The notes beneath the pieces are model-generated. The model did no database searches, was not told where the DNA came from, and worked only from the letters and a program-made list of their open reading frames with translations. The position numbers were made by a program, and so were the translations under genes. DNA of 64,000 nt, taken from contig NZ_KE136354.1 of the NCBI RefSeq assembly GCF_000406945.1, forward strand, positions 799,707-863,706. The letters are read 5' to 3'. The DNA comes from Enterococcus dispar ATCC 51266 (GTDB taxonomy: Bacteria > Bacillota > Bacilli > Lactobacillales > Enterococcaceae). This document shows, piece by piece, positions 49,161 through 58,694 of the stretch (the stretch's first letter is position 1; the number at the start of each line of letters is the position of its first letter).

Positions 49161-49640
49161 TTGGAAATTCCAACAAATCTAAAACATAAACCGGTTCTTG
49201 TCGTAGAAAATTATGATAATGCTGATGGCAAACAAGCTTTTGAATCAGATGCAAAAGGGATTTCATTGGGACTGGCACAATGGAATGATCGTGGTAAAGT
49301 GGATATTTCTGGTAAGGTGTGGCGTCATACTGGTGAAAAATGGTCGCGTCAATCAGAAGAATTACCGATTAATCGCATTTTGGATTTGGCAATTTTAGTC
49401 GCGCAAGCCAGCATCTATTTTCAAGATGCATATCGTTATCCTAAATTTTACGATCCAGAAAATCCTGTAGTTGATATTATTGGCGTACAAGGAAATCGGA
49501 TGACAGTTGAAGTCGATACAAATAACCCAATGATTGATGAAGATATTAAACTTTTCCATGACACTTGGCAAAAAGATGGTGAAATTCTAGGGGAACGTTT
49601 CCGCATTTTGAAACGACTATTAGAAGAAGCGGGTTACTAA
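49161..49640 (+). CDS. Conserved small protein, DUF6530-like, partner of the AAA-VWA gene
   Basis: A 159-residue soluble protein without a known activity. Distinct features are VENYDNADGKQAFESDAKGISLGLAQW, the WRHTGEKWSRQSEELP block, and ILDLAILVAQASIYFQDAYRYPKFYDPENPVVD. I recall this pattern as the DUF6530 family, but that name is from memory. The start is probably TTG at 49161 because AGAGGAG (49147-49153) lies seven bases before it. The frame extends to GTG 49119 without a ribosome site. Only 21 bases separate it from the AAA-VWA gene. Confidence 0.75.
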   Translation: MEIPTNLKHKPVLVVENYDNADGKQAFESDAKGISLGLAQWNDRGKVDISGKVWRHTGEKWSRQSEELPINRILDLAILVAQASIYFQDAYRYPKFYDPENPVVDIIGVQGNRMTVEVDTNNPMIDEDIKLFHDTWQKDGEILGERFRILKRLLEEAGY

Positions 49641-49661
49641 TACAAAGTAGGTGAAATAACT

Positions 49662-51914
49662 ATGACGATGCCCTATGCCGTTACAAACGAACGAATATTT
49701 AGTCGCTTGGAAAAACAAATGATTTGGCAAAAACCAAAAAGTCATCAAACAAGTGAGATAGAATTACGGATTGCTTCAGAGATCAAAAGTAATTGGAACG
49801 ATTCGGACATGAAAATAATGAATGTACTCTTAGAAGGCGATGCCGGCTCTGGTAAAACGCAATTAGCCAAAGCTCTATCGTATGATTTGCAACTACCGTA
49901 TACCAAAGTAACTTGTTTTGCAGATATGGATAAATCTGATGTTTTTGGTGCTTTATTACCAGTCGTTGCAAGCGATGATGAAAGCGATGGTGAATTACTA
50001 GAAGCTATTTATCAAACCGACAGCTTAGACGCTGTTCTAAACTTAATTGCGCAACATTACAGTATTACGATCGCACGTGCCAAAGTGCGTTTAGCAGAAC
50101 TGGTGGAACGGATTAATCAGAATGAACAAGAAGTAGTTCATTACAAGTTTTATCCTTCCGAAATTGTCCGAGCGATAGAAAAAGGTTACCTGTTGGAAAT
50201 TCAAGAGCCCACGGTGATACGTGATGCATCTGTATTGGTCGCATTAAATTCGGCTTTAGAAGCAAATGGGATGTTGAATTTACCAACCGGAATGATTAAA
50301 AGACATCCCGATTGCGTCATTATCATTACTACCAATCGTAACTATCAGGGAAATCGGCCGTTAAACGAATCGCTACGGGATCGTATGCAACATGCCGAAC
50401 GGATGGATTTACCTGAACTTGAAGTGATGGTAGAACGAGCCGTAGCAAAGACGGGGGCCAATAATCTGCCGGTTATTACCAAAATGGCTGAAATTATTCG
50501 TTTATTAGATGAAACTGCTAAAGCCAATGCTATTAAAGGTGTAGCAGGGATGCGTTCTTATTTTTATTGGGTCAATACCTTTAAGCAAGGACAAAATATT
50601 TTTGAAACACTTTATCCAAAGGTGATTTATAAGTTAACTACTGAACCAAGCGAAATAGCATTGTTACAAGAAGCGTTAGATGACAGTCAGCTACTTGTAT
50701 TATTACGTCAGGAACTTGTTCCTAACGCTAAAGAAGTCTTTAAAGAAATTAAAGGGCGAAAAATTTCTACCACTGAAGCCGATTTGCGTAATATTGCTCA
50801 AGAAGCTGAAAGTGAAGCAATTTTAGGAAGTACCCTTACAGAAGATGAAGATAGCCAAAAAGAAGATTCTATAAGTGAAGCCGAGCCAATCCAAGAGCAG
50901 TCCGTAAAAACGACGCCAAAAGAACAGGCTGCACTGAATAGCGAAAAAGATGCTCACGATGGGGCCAGCCAAAAGGGAAAAGAAAATGATGAAGGGATTT
51001 CAAGCGAGCAAAATGTCGACATTGCGACTTATGAAAAATCCGAAAAAGAATTAAGGAAAGAATTGAATAAAGCTGCCCGTACTGCAATGAAAGGCACCCT
51101 TCATGAAAAAGAAGGACTAATTGTTCAGCGGCCCACATTTACTAAAGAAAATGTTGTACAAGCAGCAGTTTTGCGTCAAAGTGTAGCCTCCGTCGTGGAA
51201 CGTTTAACAAAAAAAATTACTGATATTTTAGAAAATGAGCAAAGTGAAGTTTATGGAAAGGGAAAATATAGTGGTACTCGCTTTGATGCCAGTCGGGTTG
51301 CCTATGGTGATTATCGCACTTTTGATAAGAAGACACCTCCTCACAAAGAGCCTTCTTTAGCTTTAGCCATTCGCATTGATGAATCTGGCTCAATGTTAAA
51401 AGACGATCGCATTGCAAGTGCCCGTTTAGCGGCTATAGCAGTCGCAAGCTTTGCAGAAAAAATGGCAATTCCGTTCATGATTTATGGGGATACCGCGGAC
51501 TTATCAACTCGTGAAAAAACTTCTATTTATTCGTATAAAGAATTTGAAGATGATTTTACCTATTTAGGGGCAAAACTTGTTACGATGAAACCACGTCAAA
51601 ATAATCGTGATGGCGTACCTCTCCGTCTCTTAAGCCAAAAATTAGCGAATGAAAAGGCGACCACCAAGTTATTGATTAATATCTCTGATGGACAACCTAA
51701 AGCACTGCCAGATTATACTGGTGATAAAGCAAAAAAAGATATTCAAAATGTTATAGCAGAATTTGAACGCCAAGGTGTTATTTATTTAGCCGCTGCCATC
51801 GGTGATGATAAAGAAGCAATTAAAAATATCTATGGCAGTGAACGCTTTTTAGATATTGGTGATCTTAAAACATTCCCAGAAGATTTAATTCAATTGATTT
51901 CACGTTATTTGTGA
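49662..51914 (+). CDS. MoxR-type AAA+ ATPase fused to a von Willebrand factor A domain
   Basis: A 750-residue cytoplasmic protein. Residues about 50-320 are an AAA+ ATPase, with Walker A EGDAGSGKTQLAKAL (Lys at 65), a conserved sensor-type stretch PDCVIIITTNRNYQG and an arginine-rich LNESLRDRMQHAERMDLPE segment. An acidic, low-complexity linker covers about 390-470. A VWA domain at about 565-750 has an intact MIDAS motif DESGS at 573-577 in ALAIRIDESGSMLKDDR, with LLINISDGQPKALPDY further on. MoxR/VWA pairs act as metal-cofactor or complex-assembly chaperones elsewhere. The client here is unknown and none of the usual clients is adjacent. It follows the DUF6530-like gene closely. Confidence 0.88.
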   Translation: MTMPYAVTNERIFSRLEKQMIWQKPKSHQTSEIELRIASEIKSNWNDSDMKIMNVLLEGDAGSGKTQLAKALSYDLQLPYTKVTCFADMDKSDVFGALLPVVASDDESDGELLEAIYQTDSLDAVLNLIAQHYSITIARAKVRLAELVERINQNEQEVVHYKFYPSEIVRAIEKGYLLEIQEPTVIRDASVLVALNSALEANGMLNLPTGMIKRHPDCVIIITTNRNYQGNRPLNESLRDRMQHAERMDLPELEVMVERAVAKTGANNLPVITKMAEIIRLLDETAKANAIKGVAGMRSYFYWVNTFKQGQNIFETLYPKVIYKLTTEPSEIALLQEALDDSQLLVLLRQELVPNAKEVFKEIKGRKISTTEADLRNIAQEAESEAILGSTLTEDEDSQKEDSISEAEPIQEQSVKTTPKEQAALNSEKDAHDGASQKGKENDEGISSEQNVDIATYEKSEKELRKELNKAARTAMKGTLHEKEGLIVQRPTFTKENVVQAAVLRQSVASVVERLTKKITDILENEQSEVYGKGKYSGTRFDASRVAYGDYRTFDKKTPPHKEPSLALAIRIDESGSMLKDDRIASARLAAIAVASFAEKMAIPFMIYGDTADLSTREKTSIYSYKEFEDDFTYLGAKLVTMKPRQNNRDGVPLRLLSQKLANEKATTKLLINISDGQPKALPDYTGDKAKKDIQNVIAEFERQGVIYLAAAIGDDKEAIKNIYGSERFLDIGDLKTFPEDLIQLISRYL

Positions 51915-52040
51915 AGCTTGCGCAATTCTGACTACTAAAGTTTCTTTTTAGAGAAACAAAACGCAAAAATATTCTAATTGATGAGAAAAATGAGAAACTT
52001 ATTGTTTGAAGGACGTATTTTTATCAGTTAAAGTAAATAA

Positions 52041-52075
52041 AGACGCACTAGCCGCAGCTTGTGGCTAGTGTCTAT
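52041..52075 (+). terminator. Hairpin between the AAA-VWA operon and the ABC exporter
   Basis: AGACGCACTAGCCGC (52041-52055) pairs with GTGGCTAGTGTCT (52061-52073) with one bulge. The tail TATTTTCAT is only moderately T-rich. It may be a weak terminator or an attenuator for the exporter genes that begin 30 bases later. Confidence 0.5.
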
Positions 52076-52104
52076 TTTCATATGAAAAAGAAAGGACGGA
52101 GGAT

Positions 52105-53847
52105 ATGATCAAAAAACTATTAGCTAATGTGGGCCAGTACAAAAAAGATAGTTTACTAACACCGATTTTTGTTGCCGGCGAAGTTGCCCTTGATGTTATT
52201 ATGCCACTTATTATGGCCATGATGATTGACCAAGGTGTGGAAAAAAGTAATACGAGTGTCATTTTGAAACTAGGTGGGCTTCTTTTTTTCTGTGCCCTGA
52301 TTGCCTTAATTTTTGGCGCACTAGGAGGGCGAACTGCGGCAATTGCTTCAGCCGGTTTTGCACGTAATTTACGCCATAATATTTTTAGTCGAATACAAGA
52401 CTTTTCATTTTCCAATATTGACCGGTTTTCAACTTCAAGTTTAATTACACGGCTGACAACAGACGTCACCAATGTGCAAAATGCCTACCAAATGATTATT
52501 CGAATACTGGTTAGAAGTCCATTGATTTTAATTTTTTCCCTGATTATGGTTAGTTTTATCAATCCCCAACTAATGTTAATCTATTTAGCTGTATTACCCT
52601 TTTTAGCGATTGGCTTGGCAATTGTGATTCATTTTGCCCATCCTTTATTTATGAAAGTCTTTCGCATTTATGACAAGCTTAATAACGTGGTCCAGGAAAA
52701 CTTACAGGGTATTCGCGTTGTTAAATCATATGTGCGTGAAGAACAACAGGAAAAGGTATTTGATGAAGTGTCCACCGATGTTTACAAAAACTTCACCAAA
52801 GCACAACGAATCGTAGCCTTCAATAATCCCTTGTTACAAATTTCTGTTTATACTTGTATGCTTTTGCTTTCATGGTTTGGGGCGCAATTAATCGTTGATA
52901 AAAGCAGTTTAACAACGGGCGAATTGGTCAGTATGTTCAACTATACTATGCAAATTTTAATGAGTTTAATGATGATGTCAATGGCTTTTGTCCAAATTTT
53001 AATTGCCCGTTCCTCAGCTGAACGGATTACAGAAGTTCTATCAGAAGAAAGTGATTTAAAAAATGATGCGCAACCACTGCTTGAAGTAGCGGACGGTTCG
53101 ATTAGTTTTGATGATGTCTGCTTTAGTTATGCAGATGATATGGAAAAATTAGCACTCGAGCATATTAGCCTATCTATTAAATCTGGGGAGGTTATTGGAC
53201 TTATTGGTGGAACAGGGAGCTCAAAATCTACATTGGTTCAATTAATCCCTCGTCTTTATGATGTAACATATGGCACAGTTAAAGTTGGTGGTGTGGATGT
53301 GCGAAAATACGACCTAGCCACATTACGTGATCAAGTAAGTATGGTTTTGCAAAACAATGTTCTATTTACAGGCACTATCAAAGACAATTTACGCTGGGGG
53401 AATGAATCTGCAACCGACGAAGAATTAATTGCTGCTTGTAAAATTGCGCAAGCGGATGATTTTATTAATGAATTTCCAGATAAATATGACACAATGATTT
53501 CTCAAGGCGGCAATAATGTCTCTGGTGGACAAAAGCAACGGTTAACCATTGCTCGTGCCTTGCTTAAAAAACCTAAAATTTTAATTTTAGACGATTCAAC
53601 TAGTGCAGTAGACACAAAAACAGATCGTGCTATTCGTGAGGGTTTAGCTAAAGCAATTCCTGGTATGACCACCTTAATCATTTCACAGCGCATCAGTTCC
53701 ATTCAAGATGCAGACCGTATCGTTGTTTTAGATGATGGTAAAGTAAATGGTATTGGCACTCATGCAGAATTATTGGCTGATAATCAGATTTATCAAGAAG
53801 TTTATCAATCGCAACAGAAAGGATTTGGTGAAAGTGGAAATGAGTAA
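52105..53847 (+). CDS. Heterodimeric ABC exporter, first subunit (EfrA/LmrC-like)
   Basis: A 580-residue half-transporter with a six-segment membrane domain (about 15-300) and an ATPase domain. Walker A reads IGGTGSSKSTLVQ, the signature NVSGGQKQRLT, and the residue after Walker B is Asp (ILILDDSTSAVD) instead of the catalytic Glu, so its own site is degenerate, as in the first subunits of EfrAB and LmrCD. It should pair with the next gene product to export drugs or other amphipathic compounds. The actual substrate is not known. AAGGACGGAGG is upstream. The end overlaps the partner by eight bases. Confidence 0.92.
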   Translation: MIKKLLANVGQYKKDSLLTPIFVAGEVALDVIMPLIMAMMIDQGVEKSNTSVILKLGGLLFFCALIALIFGALGGRTAAIASAGFARNLRHNIFSRIQDFSFSNIDRFSTSSLITRLTTDVTNVQNAYQMIIRILVRSPLILIFSLIMVSFINPQLMLIYLAVLPFLAIGLAIVIHFAHPLFMKVFRIYDKLNNVVQENLQGIRVVKSYVREEQQEKVFDEVSTDVYKNFTKAQRIVAFNNPLLQISVYTCMLLLSWFGAQLIVDKSSLTTGELVSMFNYTMQILMSLMMMSMAFVQILIARSSAERITEVLSEESDLKNDAQPLLEVADGSISFDDVCFSYADDMEKLALEHISLSIKSGEVIGLIGGTGSSKSTLVQLIPRLYDVTYGTVKVGGVDVRKYDLATLRDQVSMVLQNNVLFTGTIKDNLRWGNESATDEELIAACKIAQADDFINEFPDKYDTMISQGGNNVSGGQKQRLTIARALLKKPKILILDDSTSAVDTKTDRAIREGLAKAIPGMTTLIISQRISSIQDADRIVVLDDGKVNGIGTHAELLADNQIYQEVYQSQQKGFGESGNE

Positions 53848-55714
53848 ACCGGTAGTGAAACGTTCAACTGGATCTAATCTAAAGCGGTTATTAACTTTAA
53901 TGTTTAAAGAATATAAGATTCAGCTGGTCTTTGTTTTAGTCATGATTTTATTAAGTGCATATGCTAACGTCAAAGGTTCTTTATTCTTACAAGTGGTTAT
54001 TGATCAATATATTACACCTTTGATTGGCCAAACACATCCTAATTTCAGCGGGCTATTACAAGCAATTTTACAAATGGCTTTGATTTATTTAGTTGGGGTC
54101 ATTGCCTCACTTACCTATAATTTTATGATGGTTAAAATTAGTGAAGGAACGCAAAAGAAAATACGGGATCAAATGTTTACGCATTTAGAAAGTTTGCCAA
54201 TTCGTTATTTTGATGCGAATTCTGATGGGGATATGATGAGTCATTTTACCAATGACACCGACACATTGCGGCAAATGATCTCGCAAAGTATTCCCAATTT
54301 GATGATGGCATTGGTAACTTTTGTTTCTGTTTTCATTGCCATGTTCACGATTAGTTTGCCCTTAACCGGCTTTGTCTTAATTTCTGTCTTTTTGATGATG
54401 AATGTGATTCGTTTTATCTCCAAAAAAAGTGGCCGCTTCTTTGGTGCTCAACAAAAAGATTTAGGCCAAGTAAATGGCTATATCGAAGAGATGATGCACG
54501 GACAAAAAGTGGTTAAAATTTTTAACCATGAAAAAAAAGTAATGGAAGAATTCGATACTTTAAATGATCAACTACAAGAAAGCGCCACGAAAGCCAATAT
54601 CAATGCAAATACTCTAATGCCAATTATGATGAATCTTTTAAATGTGCAGTATGTTTTAGTCGCAATTATTGGGGGGCTTTTTGCAATTAACGGTATTTCT
54701 GGCTTAACAGTCGGCATGATTGCCTCTTTTTTACAATTGAGTCGTTCTTTAAATGGACCGATTAGCCAAATATCACAACAAATTAACTTTGTTATTATGG
54801 CATTAGCCGGTGCCGGCCGTATTTTTAATTTACTGGATGAAAAATCCGAACAAGATGACGGTTATGTTACTTTAGTTAATGCTAAAAAAGTTGACGATCA
54901 ATTAGTGGAAACAAAAGAGCGTACCGGCTTGTGGGCATGGAAGCACCCCCACGAAGATGGCAGCATTACCTACACCGAACTGACAGGTGACGTTGTTTTT
55001 GAAGATGTTGACTTTGGCTATGTTGACAATAATATTGTTTTACATGATATTAATCTTTACGCCAAACCGGGTGAAAAAGTGGCCTTTGTTGGCGCTACAG
55101 GCGCAGGTAAAACGACCATTACAAACCTGATTAATCGATTTTATGATATTCAAGATGGTAAGATTCGTTATGACGGAATCAATATTAAAAAAATCAAAAA
55201 AGACTCTTTACGCCGTTCGCTGGGGATTGTTTTACAAGACACCCATTTATTTACCGGCACAATTCGCGAAAATATCCGGTTTGGTAAATTAGATGCAAGT
55301 GATGAAGATGTATTGGCTGCTGCAAAATTAGCCAATGCCGATGGCTTTATTAATCATCTGCCGGATAAATACGATACTGTCATTACTGGTGATGGCGAAG
55401 GTCTTTCACAAGGCCAGCGCCAATTGCTGGCGATTGCCAGAGCTGCAATTGCCGATCCGCCAGTCATGATTTTGGATGAGGCAACTTCAAGTATCGATAC
55501 CCGAACAGAAGGAATTGTTCAGTCAGGGATGGACAGACTAATGCATGGACGCACAGTCTTTGTGATTGCTCACCGTTTATCGACTATTCAAAATGCCGAC
55601 GTTATTATGGTTTTAGACCATGGACGTATTATTGAACGAGGAAGTCACGAAGCCTTATTAGCGGAAAAAGGCATGTATTATCAACTGTATACTGGAAAAG
55701 TAGAATTGGATTAA
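53840..55714 (+). CDS. Heterodimeric ABC exporter, second subunit (EfrB/LmrD-like)
   Basis: A 624-residue half-transporter with the competent ATPase site: Walker A VGATGAGKTTITN, signature LSQGQRQLL, Walker B VMILDEATSSIDT with the catalytic Glu, and switch IAHRLST. About 40 extra residues lie between the membrane domain and the ATPase (YVTLVNAKKVDDQL through HPHEDGSITYTEL), as in LmrD-type subunits. ATG 53840 overlaps the end of the first subunit gene; the longer frame from 53747 would read back through that gene. Together the pair makes one asymmetric exporter. Confidence 0.93.
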   Translation: MSKPVVKRSTGSNLKRLLTLMFKEYKIQLVFVLVMILLSAYANVKGSLFLQVVIDQYITPLIGQTHPNFSGLLQAILQMALIYLVGVIASLTYNFMMVKISEGTQKKIRDQMFTHLESLPIRYFDANSDGDMMSHFTNDTDTLRQMISQSIPNLMMALVTFVSVFIAMFTISLPLTGFVLISVFLMMNVIRFISKKSGRFFGAQQKDLGQVNGYIEEMMHGQKVVKIFNHEKKVMEEFDTLNDQLQESATKANINANTLMPIMMNLLNVQYVLVAIIGGLFAINGISGLTVGMIASFLQLSRSLNGPISQISQQINFVIMALAGAGRIFNLLDEKSEQDDGYVTLVNAKKVDDQLVETKERTGLWAWKHPHEDGSITYTELTGDVVFEDVDFGYVDNNIVLHDINLYAKPGEKVAFVGATGAGKTTITNLINRFYDIQDGKIRYDGINIKKIKKDSLRRSLGIVLQDTHLFTGTIRENIRFGKLDASDEDVLAAAKLANADGFINHLPDKYDTVITGDGEGLSQGQRQLLAIARAAIADPPVMILDEATSSIDTRTEGIVQSGMDRLMHGRTVFVIAHRLSTIQNADVIMVLDHGRIIERGSHEALLAEKGMYYQLYTGKVELD

Positions 55715-55721
55715 TAAATAT

Positions 55722-55772
55722 AAAAATGCAGAACGTATTCGCCTTTTAAAGCGATAGGTTCTGCATTTTTTA
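55722..55772. terminator. Bidirectional terminator after the ABC exporter genes
   Basis: AAAAATGCAGAAC (55722-55734) pairs with GTTCTGCATTTTT (55758-55770). A- and T-runs on the two sides suit both the exporter genes and the convergent UPF0340 gene. Confidence 0.85.
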
Positions 55773-55801
55773 AGTTGGAAAAACTTTTCTAAAAAAGACT
55801 T

Positions 55802-56353
55802 TTATTCATAAGCTGCCCGCGGACCACCGATATATTTTGGTCGTGAACGCAAAGCTGTCACGTGAGCACTACCTAAAGTATTGGCAACGGGTCGTACAGG
55901 TACTTGGACATGTTTCACATGCATACCGATAGACGTATCACCAATATCAATTCCTGCTTGGGCGATGATATGTTCCACTTCGACAGGATTTTCAAATTGT
56001 TCAAAAGCCGCAACGGAGCAGGATCCTCCTGCGTGCAGTGCTGGTCTAACCGAGACAATTTCAAAATTATTTGCCTTAGCAACGTCACGGTCTACAACTA
56101 AGGCGCGATTTAAATGCTCACAACCTTGAACTGCCAAATTGATTTTTAACGGATCTAATATACCTTTTAATGTTTCAATAACCCATTGACCGACTTTTGC
56201 ACTAGAATTTTTCCCAATGACACCACCTATAATTTCACTTGTAGAACAGCCCAGGACAAAAATATCATCTTCTTCTAAATTAGCTGCCGCAAGGATACTT
56301 TCAACCATCGCTGTTAACTGTTCTTTTAATTCATTTTCAGTAATTTGGCTCAT
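55802..56353 (-). CDS. UPF0340 / TIGR01440 family protein (YwlG-like)
   Basis: A 183-residue protein of the UPF0340 family. The segments [57 protein letters not shown] and [19 protein letters not shown] are all typical. The fold is related to nucleotide or sugar-phosphate binding proteins, and no enzyme activity is established. ATG 56353 is chosen because AGAGGTG lies six bases upstream; the in-frame GTG at 56362 falls in that site. Confidence 0.9.
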   Translation of the reverse strand: MSQITENELKEQLTAMVESILAAANLEEDDIFVLGCSTSEIIGGVIGKNSSAKVGQWVIETLKGILDPLKINLAVQGCEHLNRALVVDRDVAKANNFEIVSVRPALHAGGSCSVAAFEQFENPVEVEHIIAQAGIDIGDTSIGMHVKHVQVPVRPVANTLGSAHVTALRSRPKYIGGPRAAYE

Positions 56354-56461
56354 TTTTTTCACCTCTGGTTTTATTATCGCTAAAATTTAAAACATTGCAA
56401 GTAACTCTAGTATCAGAAAAAACAGACACCGTGGTAAAATGAAGAATAGGAGGGGATTATA

Positions 56462-56686
56462 ATGGAAGAAACAGTTTTTTTCAATCTTGGGAATGCTATT
56501 GCATCTAACTTTGATACCAAAGAATTAGCTCGCACTGCACAAATTGAACAATCAAAGGATTTAAAACGACGGGGACTGGTGATTGCAACTGATCTTGATT
56601 CTGGGGAACACTTCCTCTTTTATGCCGATGATGTAGCAGATGCATCAAGTGATACAACGGAGTTTAAACTTCGCCATACATTATAA
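56462..56686 (+). CDS. Small conserved hypothetical protein
   Basis: A 74-residue protein that starts MEETVFFNLGNAIASNFDT and has a LVIATDLDSGEHFLFYADD segment that looks like two beta strands. No family is recognised. GGAGGGG lies upstream of the ATG. A TAAAAT element near 56433-56438 could be its -10. It sits divergently from the UPF0340 gene and ahead of the ABC-F gene, from which it is separated by a promoter-like element and a terminator. Confidence 0.6.
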   Translation: MEETVFFNLGNAIASNFDTKELARTAQIEQSKDLKRRGLVIATDLDSGEHFLFYADDVADASSDTTEFKLRHTL

Positions 56687-56704
56687 TTTGTCTGTAGGCT
56701 GTCT

Positions 56705-56733
56705 TTGACAAGCTTGGAGCTTCATGTTAGGCT
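56705..56733 (+). promoter_or_regulatory. Candidate promoter of the ABC-F gene
   Basis: TTGACA at 56705-56710 and an extended -10, TGTTAGGCT (-10 hexamer 56728-56733), are 17 bases apart. The -35 is perfect and the -10 weak. Transcription would start near 56740, which leaves a very short leader before the hairpin at 56761. Confidence 0.45.
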
Positions 56734-56753
56734 TTAATTTATACCATCTGGAT

Positions 56754-56801
56754 ATGAACCAAAAGCGGCGGATGATTTTTGTCTGGCGCTTTTTACTATG
56801 A
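56754..56801 (+). promoter_or_regulatory. Possible leader ORF over an attenuator ahead of the ABC-F gene
   Basis: An intrinsic-terminator-like hairpin (AAAAGCG at 56761-56767 with CGCTTTT at 56787-56793, inner pairs C-G, G-U, G-C, A-T, then T's) ends 25 bases before the ABC-F start. A 15-codon frame, MNQKRRMIFVWRFLL, starts at 56754, runs through the whole hairpin and stops at TGA 56799-56801, overlapping an ATG at 56798 that is in frame with the ABC-F gene. Ribosome stalling in such frames is how drugs induce several ABC-F resistance genes. No good ribosome site precedes the frame, so the call is tentative. Confidence 0.4.
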
Positions 56802-56818
56802 GAAATGAGGATTTAACC

Positions 56819-58342
56819 ATGTTACGCTTAGAAAATATTACCCAGCAGTTTGGCGATAAAGTTTTATATGAAGCTGTTTCGGTTCAAGTGAATCGCGGAG
56901 AACACGTCGGTTTAATTGGTCGCAACGGGGCAGGGAAAAGTACATTAATTAAGATTATAACTGGCGAAATATTGCCAGATGACGGTCAAGTTGTCTTTCC
57001 TAAAAATTTACGTTTAGGCTACTTAGACCAGTATGTCGGAGTAGACGAACATTTAACGATTCGTAAATTTATGCAAACTGCTTTTAAAGAAGATTTTGAT
57101 AAAGAAGCAAAAATAACTAAGCTCTATGAAGAATACGGCGAAAGTTTTGATGATCGTTTATTAGAACAAGCCGGACGTTTGCAAAATGAATTAGATCAAG
57201 GCGATTTTTATCAAATGGATACACTAATTGATGATTTGGCCACAGGACTTGGGATCAACGTCTTGGGAATGGACAGTCTTTTGAAAAATTTAAGTGGCGG
57301 GCAACGTTCTAAAATTATTTTAGCCAAAATGTTGTTAGAAAAGCCTGATTTACTAATTTTAGATGAACCAACCAATCATTTGGATGACAATCATATTCAA
57401 TGGTTGACGCAGTTTTTACAAGATTTTGATGGAACTTTTGTTGTTGTTTCCCATGATCAAGCCTTTTTGGATGCTATTACCACTCATATCATTGATATCG
57501 AGTTTGGCAAATTAACCAAGTACACTGGTAATCTAAACCGCGCATTGAAATTAAAAGAATTGCAACAAGAAACTTATATGCGCCAATACGAAGCCCAACA
57601 AGAACATATCAAAAAAACAGAATCTTATATCCGAAAGTATAAAGCGGGCTCTCGTTCGACAATGGCAAAAAGTCGTGAAAAACAACTAGCAAAAATTGAG
57701 CGTTTAACCCCTCCAACAGATGCTCCAAAACCGCATGTCACCTTTACTTATGCCCCAATTGTAACTACTTTGGCACTGGAAACAACGCAGCTTGTAATCG
57801 GTTATGAAAAACCTTTACTTGCACCAGTTGATTTGACGATTCGCGCGGGTGAAAAAATCGCTTTACGAGGATTTAACGGTATTGGAAAATCAACCTTAAT
57901 CAAAACGTTGTTGGGCATTATTCCAGCTATCGATGGCGAATTTCATTTCCCTCAACATACAAAAATTAATTATTTTGAACAAGAATTAGCCTGGGAAAAT
58001 CCATTGGCAACGCCTTTACAGTATTTAAGTGATAAATATCCAACCATTAACAATAAAGAATTACGGCGCTATTTGTCCCGTGCAGGTTTGACAAGTCAGC
58101 ATGTCCAAGAATCATTAAAGTATTTAAGCGGGGGCGAACAAACAAAAGTGAAGTTAGCAGAAATGATGATGCCTAAAAGCAACTTCTTATTTCTTGATGA
58201 ACCTACTAACCATATCGATCAAGCTTCTAAGGAAAACTTACAAGAAGCATTAATCGCTTTTCCTGGAACAATCGTTGTCGTTTCTCACGAAGCAGAATTT
58301 TATGAAGATTTTGTCGATCGTGTAATCGAATTAGAGAGTTAA
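56819..58342 (+). CDS. ABC-F family ATPase (YfmM-like), ribosome-associated
   Basis: A 507-residue protein with two ATPase domains and no membrane segment. The first has Walker A GLIGRNGAGKSTLIK, signature LSGGQRSKI and LLILDEPTNHLDD. The second has [22 protein letters not shown] and LFLDEPTNHID. A charged helical linker with RKYKAGSRSTMAKSREKQL lies between them, the region that reaches the ribosomal P/A site in ABC-F proteins. General resemblance is to YfmM. Role could be translation rescue or antibiotic protection. ATG 56819 follows GAGG by eight bases. Confidence 0.9.
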   Translation: MLRLENITQQFGDKVLYEAVSVQVNRGEHVGLIGRNGAGKSTLIKIITGEILPDDGQVVFPKNLRLGYLDQYVGVDEHLTIRKFMQTAFKEDFDKEAKITKLYEEYGESFDDRLLEQAGRLQNELDQGDFYQMDTLIDDLATGLGINVLGMDSLLKNLSGGQRSKIILAKMLLEKPDLLILDEPTNHLDDNHIQWLTQFLQDFDGTFVVVSHDQAFLDAITTHIIDIEFGKLTKYTGNLNRALKLKELQQETYMRQYEAQQEHIKKTESYIRKYKAGSRSTMAKSREKQLAKIERLTPPTDAPKPHVTFTYAPIVTTLALETTQLVIGYEKPLLAPVDLTIRAGEKIALRGFNGIGKSTLIKTLLGIIPAIDGEFHFPQHTKINYFEQELAWENPLATPLQYLSDKYPTINNKELRRYLSRAGLTSQHVQESLKYLSGGEQTKVKLAEMMMPKSNFLFLDEPTNHIDQASKENLQEALIAFPGTIVVVSHEAEFYEDFVDRVIELES

Positions 58343-58344
58343 TA

Positions 58345-58392
58345 AAAAAAGCCGCACCAGCGCTATAAAGAATAGTCTGGTGCGGCTTTTTT
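58345..58392 (+). terminator. Intrinsic terminator after the ABC-F gene
   Basis: GCCGCACCAG (58351-58360) pairs perfectly with CTGGTGCGGC (58377-58386), with A's before and T's after. Confidence 0.88.
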
Positions 58393-58694
58393 ATTAGACT
58401 TTAAACTAAGGCGCCCTGAATAGTCTTTTCCAAAATATTGCTAGTTTTTAAAGATAATCGTGTTTCTTTCTACTAATTTCAGTAGGTATTTGAGATTTAG
58501 CACACTATTTTGCCATTATGCTGCTATCTATTTCCATTTGTATGTTGCATCTAAAAAGAGAACGCGAAGGTTATCAAAGACAGTGGTTGGTACGAATAAA
58601 AATTGGCGTAAATCCTAGCTTTTCTTCAAGATTAAGGTAGATTATGCTACAGTAAAGTAATAAAATTGCAAAAAGCCGTACAAGGAGGAAAATC
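58393..58694. other. Intergenic stretch with a candidate promoter
   Basis: About 300 bases without a convincing gene on either strand. TTCAAG (58625-58630) and an extended -10 TGCTACAGT (hexamer 58648-58653), 17 bases apart, could drive the acetyltransferase gene at 58695. Nothing else recognisable was seen. Confidence 0.4.
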
